DNA of 21,836 nt from DATMNI01 sp035570275 (lineage in GTDB: Bacteria; Acidobacteriota; Terriglobia; Bryobacterales; Bryobacteraceae): positions 1-21,836 of the forward strand of contig DATMNI010000114.1 of the NCBI GenBank assembly GCA_035570275.1. The letters run 5' to 3'. Numbering within the stretch: position 1 is the stretch's first letter; each line of letters begins with the position of its first letter. Positions 1 through 7,645 of this stretch are shown here, in pieces. Under the pieces are notes generated by a model. The model was given only the letters and a program-made list of their open reading frames with translations, had not been told where the DNA came from and ran no database searches. The position numbers and the translations under genes were made by a program.

Positions 1-94
1 GCCGCTACCCATCCAAGGTAAGAGCCGTATGCGCTAACCGCGCCCGTACGGATCCGCGCGGGGGGTGCGAGGCAACTCGCATCCCTACCGCGAC
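1..94 (+). mobile_element. Group II intron, 3' end only
   Basis: The left edge carries the 3' terminal part of a bacterial group II intron, a self-splicing, reverse-transcribing retroelement. The body and most or all of its maturase/reverse transcriptase lie outside the window. Positions 19-21 are a TAA in frame with the first base and could be the maturase stop just before domain V, but six codons are too few to show this. The RNA domains (22-94) are the real evidence. The intron probably ends near 94, because the candidate branch-point A at 87 then lies about 7 nt from the 3' splice site, as is usual. The 3' flank runs almost at once into half of a repeat element (from about 101), so the intron seems to sit inside that repeat. 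Confidence 0.7.
22..94 (+). ncRNA. Group II intron domains V and VI
   Basis: Domain V (22-54) begins with the conserved GAGCC. Bases 22-29 pair with 47-54 apart from one G-A mismatch where most introns have G-U. CG at 45-46 makes the usual two-base bulge, and 31-34 pairs with 40-43. Domain VI has a lower stem of 57-61 with 88-92 and an upper stem of 62-71 with 76-85, capped by a GCAA (GNRA) tetraloop at 72-75. T86 and A87 are unpaired; A87 fits the branch-point adenosine. The domain V loop (35-39) is not the common GAAA, so this is a divergent class or a slightly degenerate copy. Confidence 0.7.
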
Positions 95-99
95 GGCAA

Positions 100-123
100 G
101 CTGCGGCGGATTGGCAATCCGCC
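100..123 (+). repeat. Half copy of the palindromic repeat found at 14541 and 18953
   Basis: The segment from about 101 matches the inner half of one arm of the ~140-bp palindromic elements, including the hairpin GGCGGATTGGCAATCCGCC. The outer half of the arm is missing, and group II intron sequence occupies that side. No opposite arm is seen downstream. It is therefore either a truncated element or one split by intron insertion. Confidence 0.6.
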
Positions 124-210
124 CGCCGGGAGTTGGCGCGCGGCCGAACCTCCACAAGCGACTTTCGAGAGTGCGGTGGAGTTTCTACATTCCGGTCGGG
201 CCAAATTGAA

Positions 211-236
211 ACAGACGATCGGGTTGTGTCGTCTGT
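211..236 (-). terminator. Stem-loop with T-rich tail on the minus strand
   Basis: ACAGACGA (211-218) pairs perfectly with TCGTCTGT (229-236) around a 10-nt loop. Read on the minus strand, the stem is followed directly by TTTCAATTT, like a weak intrinsic terminator. It lies downstream of the decayed transposase on that strand. Confidence 0.35.
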
Positions 237-280
237 CACCAGCCCGCGCTTGACCCTCGCCATGGTTCTCTCGTTGGGTC

Positions 281-599
281 ATCGCATGATGGTGGGCATT
301 GCGGTGTGCCGTTGGAAGATCGCGTGAACGTGAATGGGCATGACCACGCACGCGTGCAGTTGGTTGAAGCGGCGAACCGCCTCCCATCCAGGCCCGCGTT
401 CACAACTACACCGGCGAGTGTCTGGGAGGCATGACAGGGTCGAAAAACCACCTCGCCCATCGGGAATCTCCCGGAGCCTGGCGTGGTTTTTCATGAAGTT
501 TCGCGGGCGGAACGCCCATCCCAACAGACCACGAACGACGATGGTCTGTCGTACCTTCTCCCAGAAATGTACAAACTCAAACGGGCGGATGCCCCACAA
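281..599 (-). pseudogene. Decayed Y1/HUH transposase (IS200-like or REP-associated type)
   Basis: A minus-strand reading frame contains LHACVVMPIHVHAIFQ (about 324-356). It matches the HUH core of IS200/IS605-type and REP-associated (RAYT) transposases, usually written VMPNHVH. The segment just before it (GWEAVRRFN) fits the strand that precedes the motif in RAYTs. The frame stops 14 residues after HVH, so the catalytic tyrosine helix is missing; no convincing continuation was found in other frames. The N-terminal part is not recognisable. Intact RAYTs are about 150-230 residues. The call rests on one motif and its context, but a palindromic repeat nearby (100-123) is the kind of sequence such enzymes act on. 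Confidence 0.45.
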
Positions 600-602
600 T
601 CG

Positions 603-632
603 TTACTCGGGCCAGGTTTACTCGGGCCAGGG
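603..632. repeat. 15-bp tandem duplication across a stop codon
   Basis: TTACTCGGGCCAGGT occurs twice in direct tandem, at 603-617 and 618-632. The second copy holds the stop codon and last residues of the minus-strand gene ending at 618, so the last codons plus stop were duplicated just downstream of the gene. Confidence 0.75.
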
Positions 633-2285
633 TTGCGGGCGCAAGTCCAGCGTGGCCGCGACGCCGGGGTCTACCCGAACTCGTACGGCGGTTCTGGCGA
701 TGCCGGCGGCAAAGGCCGGGTTCGCGAACGCACTCCAGTCCACGCGGTCCACCGCGACGGCGTAGTAGTCGCCTGGCCGGATGCCTGCGATCTCGAAGCG
801 CCCCTCGCTATCGCATTGGCTCGAATGCAGGTGCAGGTTCTCAAAGAGCAGCGCCGGGTTCTGCGGGAACAGGACCACGTTGGCCCAGGCTCCGTTCTCC
901 ACGGTGCCGTGCAAGTGGCCGCCATCGGAACGGTAGATGAGCCGCACCGGCGGCGATGAGGCGCTCATTTCCACCTCTTCGGCCATCACATTGCGCTCGC
1001 CCATCAGGATCGCATCCAAGTAGTAGCCGGTCGGACTTCCCACCGAAAACCGGTAGCGGCCCGGATAGATCTGCGCCTGGACCCGGTCTTCCTTCCGCGG
1101 GACCGAATAGACTTCCTGTTCGACGGGGCCATCCACCGGGATCAGGCGAATCTGCCGCGGCCGTTGTTCTTCCGCCTGGGCTGACTGAGGGGCTGACTGA
1201 GGGCCCGGCTGGGGGGCGAAGTGCAAACCTTCCATGGTCGCGGTCAGAGTGAACGGCGCCGTGAGCCGCACGGGGACCTCCTCCAGATCGTGCCCCGTGA
1301 CCACCGCGGATGCGAAACCCATCAGGTCGCCTGCCGGGTTTTTCACCTGGCCGATCAAACTCCAGTCCGCGATCAACCGCCAGCGGCCCGGCCCGACTGT
1401 GGGAAACTCGAACCTGCCGTCATCCCGAGCGGTAGTCTGCGCGTAGGGCGGCGCGTTTACTGCCCAGTCGACACTGTCAGCCGATTTCAGCATGACGCGT
1501 GCGCCGCCCGCGGCGCGGCCGCGCTCGTCCAGCACAACACCGCGCACTCGAAACGAGGCGGTCTGTTGCAGAAAAATTTCGTAGTCCTGCATGTCTTCGC
1601 CGCCGCGAACCGTAATGGCGGAAGCCAGCAGCCGGTCAATGGTATGGGGATAGTAAGTAGGCGGCCACAGCTTGCGGTTGGGGTTGACGCCGGTCTGTTT
1701 TTCCCACTCCTCGCGGGATTTGACGCGAGCGACATAAGCGGCATAGAAATTCGAGCCGGGCGCCGCGCGCAGGAGATAAGCGCCAGGAGTAACTCCCGAA
1801 AACTTGAAACGGCCATCCATGTTAGTGGTCACTACCATCCGCGCCCAGCCGCTGTGAACTTCCACGCATTCCACGGCGACCTTATCCACTGGCATGGCAT
1901 CGCTATCGAGCACGCGGCCGCTCAGTACCGCTAGCGGCACCAGTTCCTGGCGCAAACGAACCGGGCCGGGTGAGGCGATCACGTGGAATGGCCGGTCGGC
2001 CGGATCGTCATCCGGAGATGTGAAGCCTGCCAGTTCGTAGGACGCCAGATATCTGGCGCCGGCGACGTTGGTTACGCGGAACGTGCCTCCGGAATCGGTG
2101 GTGGTGCGATAAGCCGCGTCGTCCTCGCCCTGAGCCGTCAATTCCACAGTGACGCCGGCCAGACCCGCACGGGTCACGCTGTTCACCACCACCCCCTCGA
2201 CAGTGCCGCCACTCTGCGCGCTGTTGTGAACTGCAAGAGATAGCGCCAGAACGGTCACTCGGTAAGTCAGGTTCGAAGGCGGCAT
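618..2285 (-). CDS. Secreted protein with repeated carboxypeptidase-regulatory-like domains
   Basis: The predicted product is 555 residues. An N-terminal signal peptide (hydrophobic VTVLALSLAV, then NSAQS) suggests export. At least four beta-sandwich carboxypeptidase-regulatory-like units follow, each with a 'GxVxD...G..V.L' opening and a 'D.GRF.F..V.PG.Y.L' closing: roughly residues 26-105, 120-185, 240-310 and 460-530. A Pro/Gln-rich linker (PQPGPQSAPQSAQ) lies before the last part. Such proteins are abundant in Acidobacteriota and often sit at the cell surface; no catalytic domain is visible, so a binding or structural role is inferred. The ATG at 2285 is preferred over one ten codons upstream because GGAGGT (2295-2290) lies 4 nt before it. 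It is divergent from the flavin-reductase-like gene, and the C-terminal codons lie in a 15-bp duplication. Confidence 0.85.
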   Translation of the reverse strand: MPPSNLTYRVTVLALSLAVHNSAQSGGTVEGVVVNSVTRAGLAGVTVELTAQGEDDAAYRTTTDSGGTFRVTNVAGARYLASYELAGFTSPDDDPADRPFHVIASPGPVRLRQELVPLAVLSGRVLDSDAMPVDKVAVECVEVHSGWARMVVTTNMDGRFKFSGVTPGAYLLRAAPGSNFYAAYVARVKSREEWEKQTGVNPNRKLWPPTYYPHTIDRLLASAITVRGGEDMQDYEIFLQQTASFRVRGVVLDERGRAAGGARVMLKSADSVDWAVNAPPYAQTTARDDGRFEFPTVGPGRWRLIADWSLIGQVKNPAGDLMGFASAVVTGHDLEEVPVRLTAPFTLTATMEGLHFAPQPGPQSAPQSAQAEEQRPRQIRLIPVDGPVEQEVYSVPRKEDRVQAQIYPGRYRFSVGSPTGYYLDAILMGERNVMAEEVEMSASSPPVRLIYRSDGGHLHGTVENGAWANVVLFPQNPALLFENLHLHSSQCDSEGRFEIAGIRPGDYYAVAVDRVDWSAFANPAFAAGIARTAVRVRVDPGVAATLDLRPQPWPE

Positions 2286-2348
2286 GACTACCTCCAGTTC
2301 CCTCGAAGGATGCACGCGCTATGCCATGCTGATCGAAGGAGCCAATCC
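2286..2348. promoter_or_regulatory. Divergent intergenic region with both ribosome binding sites
   Basis: This 63-bp spacer must serve both divergent genes. GGAGGT (2295-2290, minus) decides the ATG at 2285, and AAGGAG (2336-2341, plus) decides the GTG at 2349. No convincing -35/-10 pair was found, and the space is tight for two separate promoters. Confidence 0.55.
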
Positions 2349-2954
2349 GTGATCATCGACCCAGCCGCCACCGATCCGCGAAACATCTACAAGCTCATGG
2401 TCTGTGCCATCGTGCCTCGGCCCATCGCCTTCGTCTCCACCATCAGCGCCGAAGGCATCCTGAACCTTGCGCCCTTCAGCTATTTCACGGCTGCCAGCGC
2501 CAATCCGCCGGCCGTCTGCTTTAGCCCTTCGATCCGCCGCGACGGCACCAGGAAAGACACGCTGCGCAACATCGAAGCCACGGGCGAATTCGTGGTCAAT
2601 GTAGTCTCCGAGCAGTTCGCCCGGCAGATGAACGCCTGTTCGGCCGACTTCCCGCCCGAAATCGACGAGTTCGCGGTCTCCGGGCTCACGCCCATCCCGA
2701 GCGACCTGGTGAAGCCGCCTCGCGTTCGCGAGTCACACATACACATGGAGTGCCGCCTGCTGCAGGTGGTGCACATAAGTCCCAAGCCGCTGGGCGGCAG
2801 TCTGGTGATCGGCGAAGTGGTGCGCTTCCACGTGGACGACGCAATGGTCGGCGATTACGTCATCGACCCCGACAAACTGCGGCCCATCGGCCGCATGGGC
2901 GGGCCAACGTATACGCGGCCTACGGACCGGTTCGACCTGGAACGGCCGAAGTGA
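2349..2954 (+). CDS. Flavin reductase-like (DIM6/NTAB family) flavoprotein
   Basis: The 201-residue product belongs to the FMN-binding split-barrel flavin-reductase-like family. The N-terminal PRPIAFVSTIS...GILNLAPFSYF, then PPAVCFSP and KDTLRNI...FVVNVV, are its typical FMN-contacting segments. Members bind FMN and either reduce flavin with NAD(P)H for a partner oxygenase or act as flavoproteins of unknown substrate. No oxygenase is nearby, so the substrate cannot be named. The GTG at 2349 is chosen because AAGGAG (2336-2341) lies 7 nt upstream; an ATG at 2310 would add 13 atypical residues and lacks a well-placed site. It is a single gene, convergent with the P5C dehydrogenase across a repeat-filled gap. 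Confidence 0.85.
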   Translation: MIIDPAATDPRNIYKLMVCAIVPRPIAFVSTISAEGILNLAPFSYFTAASANPPAVCFSPSIRRDGTRKDTLRNIEATGEFVVNVVSEQFARQMNACSADFPPEIDEFAVSGLTPIPSDLVKPPRVRESHIHMECRLLQVVHISPKPLGGSLVIGEVVRFHVDDAMVGDYVIDPDKLRPIGRMGGPTYTRPTDRFDLERPK

Positions 2955-3194
2955 CTTCGCATCGGAGCCGCGCCCGTCAGGGAGCGGTCTTAGGCGCGTA
3001 GCCAAGCCCGGCCGATTTGATCCGCCAAGCCGTTTCTGTCGCGAGACTGCCGTGCGGCGGAGAAGCGACACTCCCTAACGGTCGTGGCTCGGATGGCCTA
3101 ACGGTCGTGGCTCGGATGGCCTGACGGTCGTGGCTCGGATGGCCTCGTTTACGCGCTGCAAGACTTCGCATCGGAGCCGCGACCGTCAGGGAGC
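2953..3194. repeat. Cluster of GC-rich intergenic repeats, including a 3 x 23-bp tandem array
   Basis: Two direct copies of a ~33-bp sequence (2953-2987 and 3162-3194; core CGGAGCCGCG, then CCGTCAGGGAG) flank three head-to-tail 23-bp units (3075-3097, 3098-3120, 3121-3143; core ACGGTCGTGGCTCGGATGG). The tandem units are a diverged inverted version of the same family, so the block is a nested inverted arrangement. I associate this GC-rich motif with acidobacterial intergenic DNA (recollection, not a search). No coding function is seen. Confidence 0.7.
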
Positions 3195-3264
3195 CGGGCC
3201 AACTTGGCCCGAAAATATTCTCAAACAAAGGATTTAGAGTCGATTGCCGGGCCACTTTGGCCCG
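3195..3264. repeat. Pair of 17-bp palindromes between convergent genes
   Basis: CGGGCCAACTTGGCCCG (3195-3211) and CGGGCCACTTTGGCCCG (3248-3264) each form a 7-bp stem with a 3-nt loop. They bracket an AT-rich 36-bp spacer. They lie between the convergent flavoprotein and P5C dehydrogenase genes and could end transcription from either side or form the ends of a very small mobile element. The second is followed by TTT on the plus strand. Confidence 0.55.
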
Positions 3265-3309
3265 TTTGCGTATGCGAGCCTAATGAAGCGCGCGCTTCGC
3301 CCCTCAGTC

Positions 3310-4878
3310 CTATCCGAGCTTGCGGCCGATCGATTTGGCCTGGCTGAACAGGTTTAGATAGTCCGGACCACCGGCCTTCGAATCGGTGCCCGACATATTA
3401 AATCCGCCGAAGGGATGCGCGCCCACCACGGCGCCGGTGCACTTGCGGTTGATGTAGAGGTTGCCCACGTGGAAGTCCCGCATTGCCCGGTCGATCTTTT
3501 CTTCCGACGTGGTGTAGACCGCCCCGGTGAGCCCGAACTCCGTGTTGTTGGCGATGGCCAGCAGGTCGTCAAAGCCGTTGCCCTTGATCACGGCCAGCAC
3601 CGGCCCGAAGATTTCTTCCTGGGAAAGGCGCGCCTTAGGCTGGATGTCGGCGATGACGGTTGGTTGGATGTTGTAGCCCTCGCCGGACGTGCGGCTGCCG
3701 CCGGTAATGAGGCGGCCTTCCTGCTTACCCACCTCAATGTAGTTGAGGATCGACTTCATGGCGCCTTCGTTGATCACCGGACCCATTGGGGCGTTGTCGG
3801 CGGGGTCGCCAATCTGGATCTTCTCCACGCGCGCCTTGAGCTTTGCCAGGAACTGGTCGTAGATGGGCGCATCCACCACCACGCGCGAGCAGGCGGAACA
3901 TTTCTGGCCCTGGTAGCTGAAAGCCGCGGCGGCCACGCCCTCCACGGCGGCATCCACGTTGGCATCGGCATCCACGATGATGGTGTCCTTGCCGCCCATT
4001 TCGAGCACCGTGCGTTTAATCCAGATCTGGCCGGGCTGAGTCTGGGCGGCGCGCGTGTTGATGTCGAGGCCGACCTCGCGGGAACCGGTGAAAGCGATGA
4101 AGCGGGTCTTGGGGTGGGCCACCACGCCGTTGCCGAAAGTGGCGCCCGCGCCGGGGCAGAAGTTGACCACGCCGGGGGGCATGCCGGCTTCCTCGAAAAC
4201 CTCGAAGAACCGCGCGGCGACCGTAGGGGAATCGCTGGACGGTTTGAGGATGACCGTATTGCCCATGGCCACGGCCGCCATCGCCATGCCGAGCGCAATG
4301 GCGCACGGGAAATTCCAGGGCGAAATGACGGCGCCCGCGCCCAGTGCGATGTAGCGGAAGTAGTCGCGCTCGCCGGGAAGTTGCACTACCGGCTCCGATT
4401 TGGCCAACTGCAGAGCCCCACGCGCGTAGAGTTCGGCGAAATCTATCGCCTCGCAGGTGTCGGCCTCGGCCTCGTCGTAGTTCTTGCCGACTTCGAGCAC
4501 CATCCACGCGTTGAACTCGTACTTGCGCTGGCGGAGAATGGCGGCCACTTTGAAAACCAGGCCCACGCGCTGCTCCACGGGCGCATGCTTCCAGGTTTCG
4601 AACGCCGCCAGAGCCGCCTGCATGGCCGGTTCCACATGCCCGGCGCCGGCTTTCTGGTGAATGCCCACCACTTCGGACGGCTTGGCGGGATTGATGGAAA
4701 CGATCTTCTCCGTAGTCTGGATGCGTTGGCCGCCAATCACCAGCGGATATTCCCGGCCCAATTCCTTGCGGACCTTTTCAATGGCGGCGCGCATGGCGGC
4801 CGCGTTTTCGGGTTTTCGATAGTCTGCCAGGGGCTCGTTCACAAACGGCCCGGGTGCGGTGAGTTGGGTAGTCGCCAT
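3310..4878 (-). CDS. pruA: Delta-1-pyrroline-5-carboxylate dehydrogenase (L-glutamate gamma-semialdehyde dehydrogenase)
   Basis: This enzyme oxidises pyrroline-5-carboxylate/glutamate semialdehyde to glutamate with NAD+, the last step of proline breakdown, in the cytoplasm. The 522-residue product has the full aldehyde dehydrogenase fold at the usual length of stand-alone RocA/PruA enzymes. It shows SPWNFP (about 187-192), the cofactor-binding FTGSREVG (about 263-270), catalytic Glu in LEMGGKD (about 293), catalytic Cys in GQKCSACSR (about 327), and a late EEIFGPV. No proline dehydrogenase domain is fused. The start is ATG 4878; a TTG two codons upstream is the only alternative nearby, and neither has a clear ribosome binding site. 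It is divergent from the amino-acid permease and peptidases, which supports a joint role in proline use. Confidence 0.93.
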   Translation of the reverse strand: MATTQLTAPGPFVNEPLADYRKPENAAAMRAAIEKVRKELGREYPLVIGGQRIQTTEKIVSINPAKPSEVVGIHQKAGAGHVEPAMQAALAAFETWKHAPVEQRVGLVFKVAAILRQRKYEFNAWMVLEVGKNYDEAEADTCEAIDFAELYARGALQLAKSEPVVQLPGERDYFRYIALGAGAVISPWNFPCAIALGMAMAAVAMGNTVILKPSSDSPTVAARFFEVFEEAGMPPGVVNFCPGAGATFGNGVVAHPKTRFIAFTGSREVGLDINTRAAQTQPGQIWIKRTVLEMGGKDTIIVDADANVDAAVEGVAAAAFSYQGQKCSACSRVVVDAPIYDQFLAKLKARVEKIQIGDPADNAPMGPVINEGAMKSILNYIEVGKQEGRLITGGSRTSGEGYNIQPTVIADIQPKARLSQEEIFGPVLAVIKGNGFDDLLAIANNTEFGLTGAVYTTSEEKIDRAMRDFHVGNLYINRKCTGAVVGAHPFGGFNMSGTDSKAGGPDYLNLFSQAKSIGRKLG

Positions 4879-4937
4879 GGACAATGCTTGATTCGAACGA
4901 ATGATCTATATTATAACGTACGCCCATTCGAAAACCC
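4879..4937. promoter_or_regulatory. AT-rich divergent promoter region with an ATTCGAACGAAT palindrome
   Basis: This 59-bp spacer is the AT-richest stretch of the block. It holds the palindrome ATTCGAACGAAT (about 4891-4902) and a further ATTCGAA at about 4926, possibly operator half-sites. TATATT/TATAAC at 4907-4917 resembles a -10 box for the permease, giving a very short leader. This would fit joint control of dehydrogenase and permease, but no regulator gene is adjacent. Confidence 0.45.
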
Positions 4938-6428
4938 ATGCCTCAACCCGACACGACTCAACCCAAAACCAGCGCGCCCGCCGAGCAGGGTTTCGTCCGC
5001 GGCCTCAATCTTTTCGACGCCACCATGGTGGTGATCGGGACCATGATCGGCTCCGGCATTTTCCTGGTTTCCGCGGACATGTCCCGCATGCTCGGCAGTG
5101 GCGGATGGCTGCTGATGGCGTGGGTTCTGGCCGGCGTCCTCACCATCGCCGCGGCGCTTTCCTACGGTGAGCTGGCGTCCATGTTGCCGCACGCCGGCGG
5201 CATGTATGTCTACCTGCGCGAGGCCTTCTCACCGCTGTGGGGATTCCTGTACGGATGGACACTGTTCGCGGTGATCCAGACCGGCACCATCGCGGCAGTT
5301 GCGGTGGCGTTCTCCCGGTTTCTATCCATCATCTACCCGCCGGTGGCGGAGAACCGGTATCTCATCGAGCCCATCCACATCTCCTCCAGCTACGCCATCT
5401 CGCTTTCCACCGCGCAATTGGTCGCCATCGGCGTTATCGCCCTGCTGACGTGGACCAACACCCGCGGCTTGCAGTACGGCAAGATCGTGCAGAACGTATT
5501 CACCACCGCCAAGACGGCGGCTCTGGCGGGGCTGATTCTGGCGGGCCTGACGCTTGGATGGAGCGCCAACGCCGTTAGGGTAAACTTCACGGATATGTTC
5601 CACCTGGGCGCATACGACCCTTCGCTGGGCGTGGCCGCGGGCAGTGTGTTCGGCTTGATCGTAGCCATTTGCGTGGCGCAATCCGGTTCGCTTTTCTCGG
5701 CCGATTCCTGGCACGATATCACCTTTATAGCGGGCGAGGTACGCAACCCCAGCCGCAACCTGGCGTTGGCGATGGCGTTTGGCGTGATCGGCGTGATGAC
5801 GCTCTATCTGCTGGCCAACGTGGCGTACCTGGTGGTGCTGCCGCTGCCGGCCATCCAGCACGCGCCGTCCGACCGCGTGGCCACGGCGATGCTGCAGGAG
5901 ATCTTCCCTGGTTACGGCCCCACCATCATGTCGATCCTGATTATGATCTCGACTTTCGGGTGCGTGAACAGCCTGGTGCTGGCGGGCGCGCGCGCCTACT
6001 ATGCGATGGCGCAGGACGGCCTGTTCTTCAAACCGGCAGGCAAGCTGAACAAGGCCCATGTGCCGGGCTGGTCATTAGTGGCGCAGGGCATCTGGGCCGC
6101 CGCCCTGGTGCTGCCGCGCACCTACGACACCAAGACCAGGCAGTACGGCAACCTGTACAGCGACCTGTTGAACTACGTGATCTCGGCGGCGCTTATCTTT
6201 TATATTCTGACGATCGCGGGCGTGTTCCGGCTGCGGCAGACGCGCCCAGATTTGCCAAGGCCGTACAAGACGTTCGGATACCCCGTGGTGCCGGCGCTCT
6301 ATATTCTGGGCGCGGCCACGGTTCTTTTCATGCTGTTCGCCTACCGGCCGGACAGCACGTGGCCCGGCCTGGTGATCGTGATTCTGGGCGCCATCGTATA
6401 TGCATTCGTGAAGCGGGGTGGGAAATGA
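4938..6428 (+). CDS. APC-family amino acid permease
   Basis: The 496-residue inner-membrane protein belongs to the amino acid-polyamine-organocation superfamily. The first membrane helix holds GTMIGSGIF (about 34-42), the family's substrate-binding loop. About twelve hydrophobic helices follow, with a conserved stretch near residue 255-275 (DSWHDITFIAGEVRNPSRNL) and a late proline-rich RPDLPRPYKTFGYP before the last two helices. The closest families are the LAT/eukaryote-like and YfnA-type permeases. The substrate cannot be read from sequence; the neighbouring P5C dehydrogenase and Xaa-Pro peptidases make proline or small amino acids a fair guess. Its stop overlaps the next start (ATGA at 6425-6428), so the two genes are translationally coupled. 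Confidence 0.9.
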   Translation: MPQPDTTQPKTSAPAEQGFVRGLNLFDATMVVIGTMIGSGIFLVSADMSRMLGSGGWLLMAWVLAGVLTIAAALSYGELASMLPHAGGMYVYLREAFSPLWGFLYGWTLFAVIQTGTIAAVAVAFSRFLSIIYPPVAENRYLIEPIHISSSYAISLSTAQLVAIGVIALLTWTNTRGLQYGKIVQNVFTTAKTAALAGLILAGLTLGWSANAVRVNFTDMFHLGAYDPSLGVAAGSVFGLIVAICVAQSGSLFSADSWHDITFIAGEVRNPSRNLALAMAFGVIGVMTLYLLANVAYLVVLPLPAIQHAPSDRVATAMLQEIFPGYGPTIMSILIMISTFGCVNSLVLAGARAYYAMAQDGLFFKPAGKLNKAHVPGWSLVAQGIWAAALVLPRTYDTKTRQYGNLYSDLLNYVISAALIFYILTIAGVFRLRQTRPDLPRPYKTFGYPVVPALYILGAATVLFMLFAYRPDSTWPGLVIVILGAIVYAFVKRGGK

Positions 6429-7645
6429 ACCGGCGCGGCTTTCTCACGACGGCTTTGGCCTGCAGCGTGGCTCGTGGGCAGACATCGACAGGAAAACAAG
6501 GGGCGCTGCCTGAGGCCATCCGGAAACTGCGGCCGATGACGGCCGGCGTGCAGCCCATCACCGACCAGGAACGGGCCGCCCGCATCGAAAAAGCTCGCCG
6601 GCTGATGCGCGAGAACAAAATCGGCGCGTTACTCATGGAAGCCGGCACCAGCATGTATTACTTCACCGGCAAACGCGCTGCCGGGGCTTCCTGGGTACTG
6701 CCGGCGCGCGGCGAGCCTATTTGGATCGCGGCAGCGGCGCAAGCCGCGGTCGCCGGCGAGGTGCGCGTCCGGAAGGAGCCCGGCTCGGAGTTCGCCCTGA
6801 TCGCGCAGGCATTCAAGGACCGCGGGGTATCCACGGGCAAGATCGGCGTCGAAGAGCAGGTGCTTTTTGGCGTGTTCGATGGCGTCCGCAGGCAGGCGCA
6901 GGCTCTGGAATTCGTCAGCGCCACGCCGGTGACGGCGGGCTGCCGCATGATTAAATCGGCCGCCGAGATCGCCCTGCTGCAGCATGCCAATGATGTCACC
7001 ATCGAAGCGTACCGCGCGGGCCTGGCCACGCTCTATGAAGGCATACCGCAAAACGAGTTCGCCGACAACATCCAGGCGGCGTACCGTGCGCTGGGTTATG
7101 CCGGCGCCGTGGGCGTGACGTTCGGAAAGTACACGGCGTTTCCGCACGGCAGCATTGTGCCGCAGAAATTGCGCGAGGGGGACGTGGTGATGATCGATGA
7201 CGGCGTCAGGGTGGAAGGCTACCAGGCGGACATCACCCGGACGACGGTTTTCGGCAAGGCGACCAACCGGCAGCGGGAAATCTGGAACCTGGAGCGGCGC
7301 GCGCAGGACGCCGCGCTGGCCGCGGCCAGGCCCGGCAACACCTGTGAATCCGTGGACGCGGCCGCGCGCAAGGTAATCAGCGATTTCGGCTTCGGCCCGG
7401 ACTATAAGGTTCCCGGCCTGCCGCACCGCACTGGTCACGGCATCGGACTGGACGGCCACGAATGGACCAATTTCGTGCGAGGGAACAAGACGCGCATCCA
7501 ACCGGGCATGTGTTTCAGCGATGAGCCGACGGTGTCCATCTACGGCGAATTCGGTATCCGCCTGGAAGACTGCCTATATATAACGGAGGACGGTGCGCAG
7601 ACCTTCAGCAAGCAAAGCCCCGCCATCGACCAGCCATTTGGTTAG
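6425..7645 (+). CDS. M24-family Xaa-Pro-type metallopeptidase, exported by a Tat-like signal
   Basis: The 406-residue product has a creatinase-type N-domain (about 50-175) and a pita-bread M24 domain (about 180-395). The five metal ligands are in place: Asp258 (MIDDG), Asp269 (YQADITRT), His338 (GHGIGL), Glu367 (SDEP) and Glu381 (GIRLED). Family members cut the bond before or after proline in peptides with two Mn or Co ions. The N-terminus MNRRGFLTTALACSVARG has a twin-arginine motif and a short hydrophobic stretch, so Tat export of the folded enzyme is likely. The ATG at 6425 overlaps the permease stop by ATGA. The next peptidase starts inside the 3' end of this gene. Confidence 0.88.
   Translation: MNRRGFLTTALACSVARGQTSTGKQGALPEAIRKLRPMTAGVQPITDQERAARIEKARRLMRENKIGALLMEAGTSMYYFTGKRAAGASWVLPARGEPIWIAAAAQAAVAGEVRVRKEPGSEFALIAQAFKDRGVSTGKIGVEEQVLFGVFDGVRRQAQALEFVSATPVTAGCRMIKSAAEIALLQHANDVTIEAYRAGLATLYEGIPQNEFADNIQAAYRALGYAGAVGVTFGKYTAFPHGSIVPQKLREGDVVMIDDGVRVEGYQADITRTTVFGKATNRQREIWNLERRAQDAALAAARPGNTCESVDAAARKVISDFGFGPDYKVPGLPHRTGHGIGLDGHEWTNFVRGNKTRIQPGMCFSDEPTVSIYGEFGIRLEDCLYITEDGAQTFSKQSPAIDQPFG

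Noticed and set aside
65..387. Short open frames on both strands near the left edge
   Set aside because: They translate group II intron domain VI and the palindromic repeat; neither looks like protein.
3415..5034. A 539-codon open frame on the plus strand opposite the P5C dehydrogenase
   Set aside because: It is an antisense shadow of a high-GC gene; the protein is His/Gly/Arg-rich with no family motif, whereas the minus strand encodes a complete dehydrogenase.
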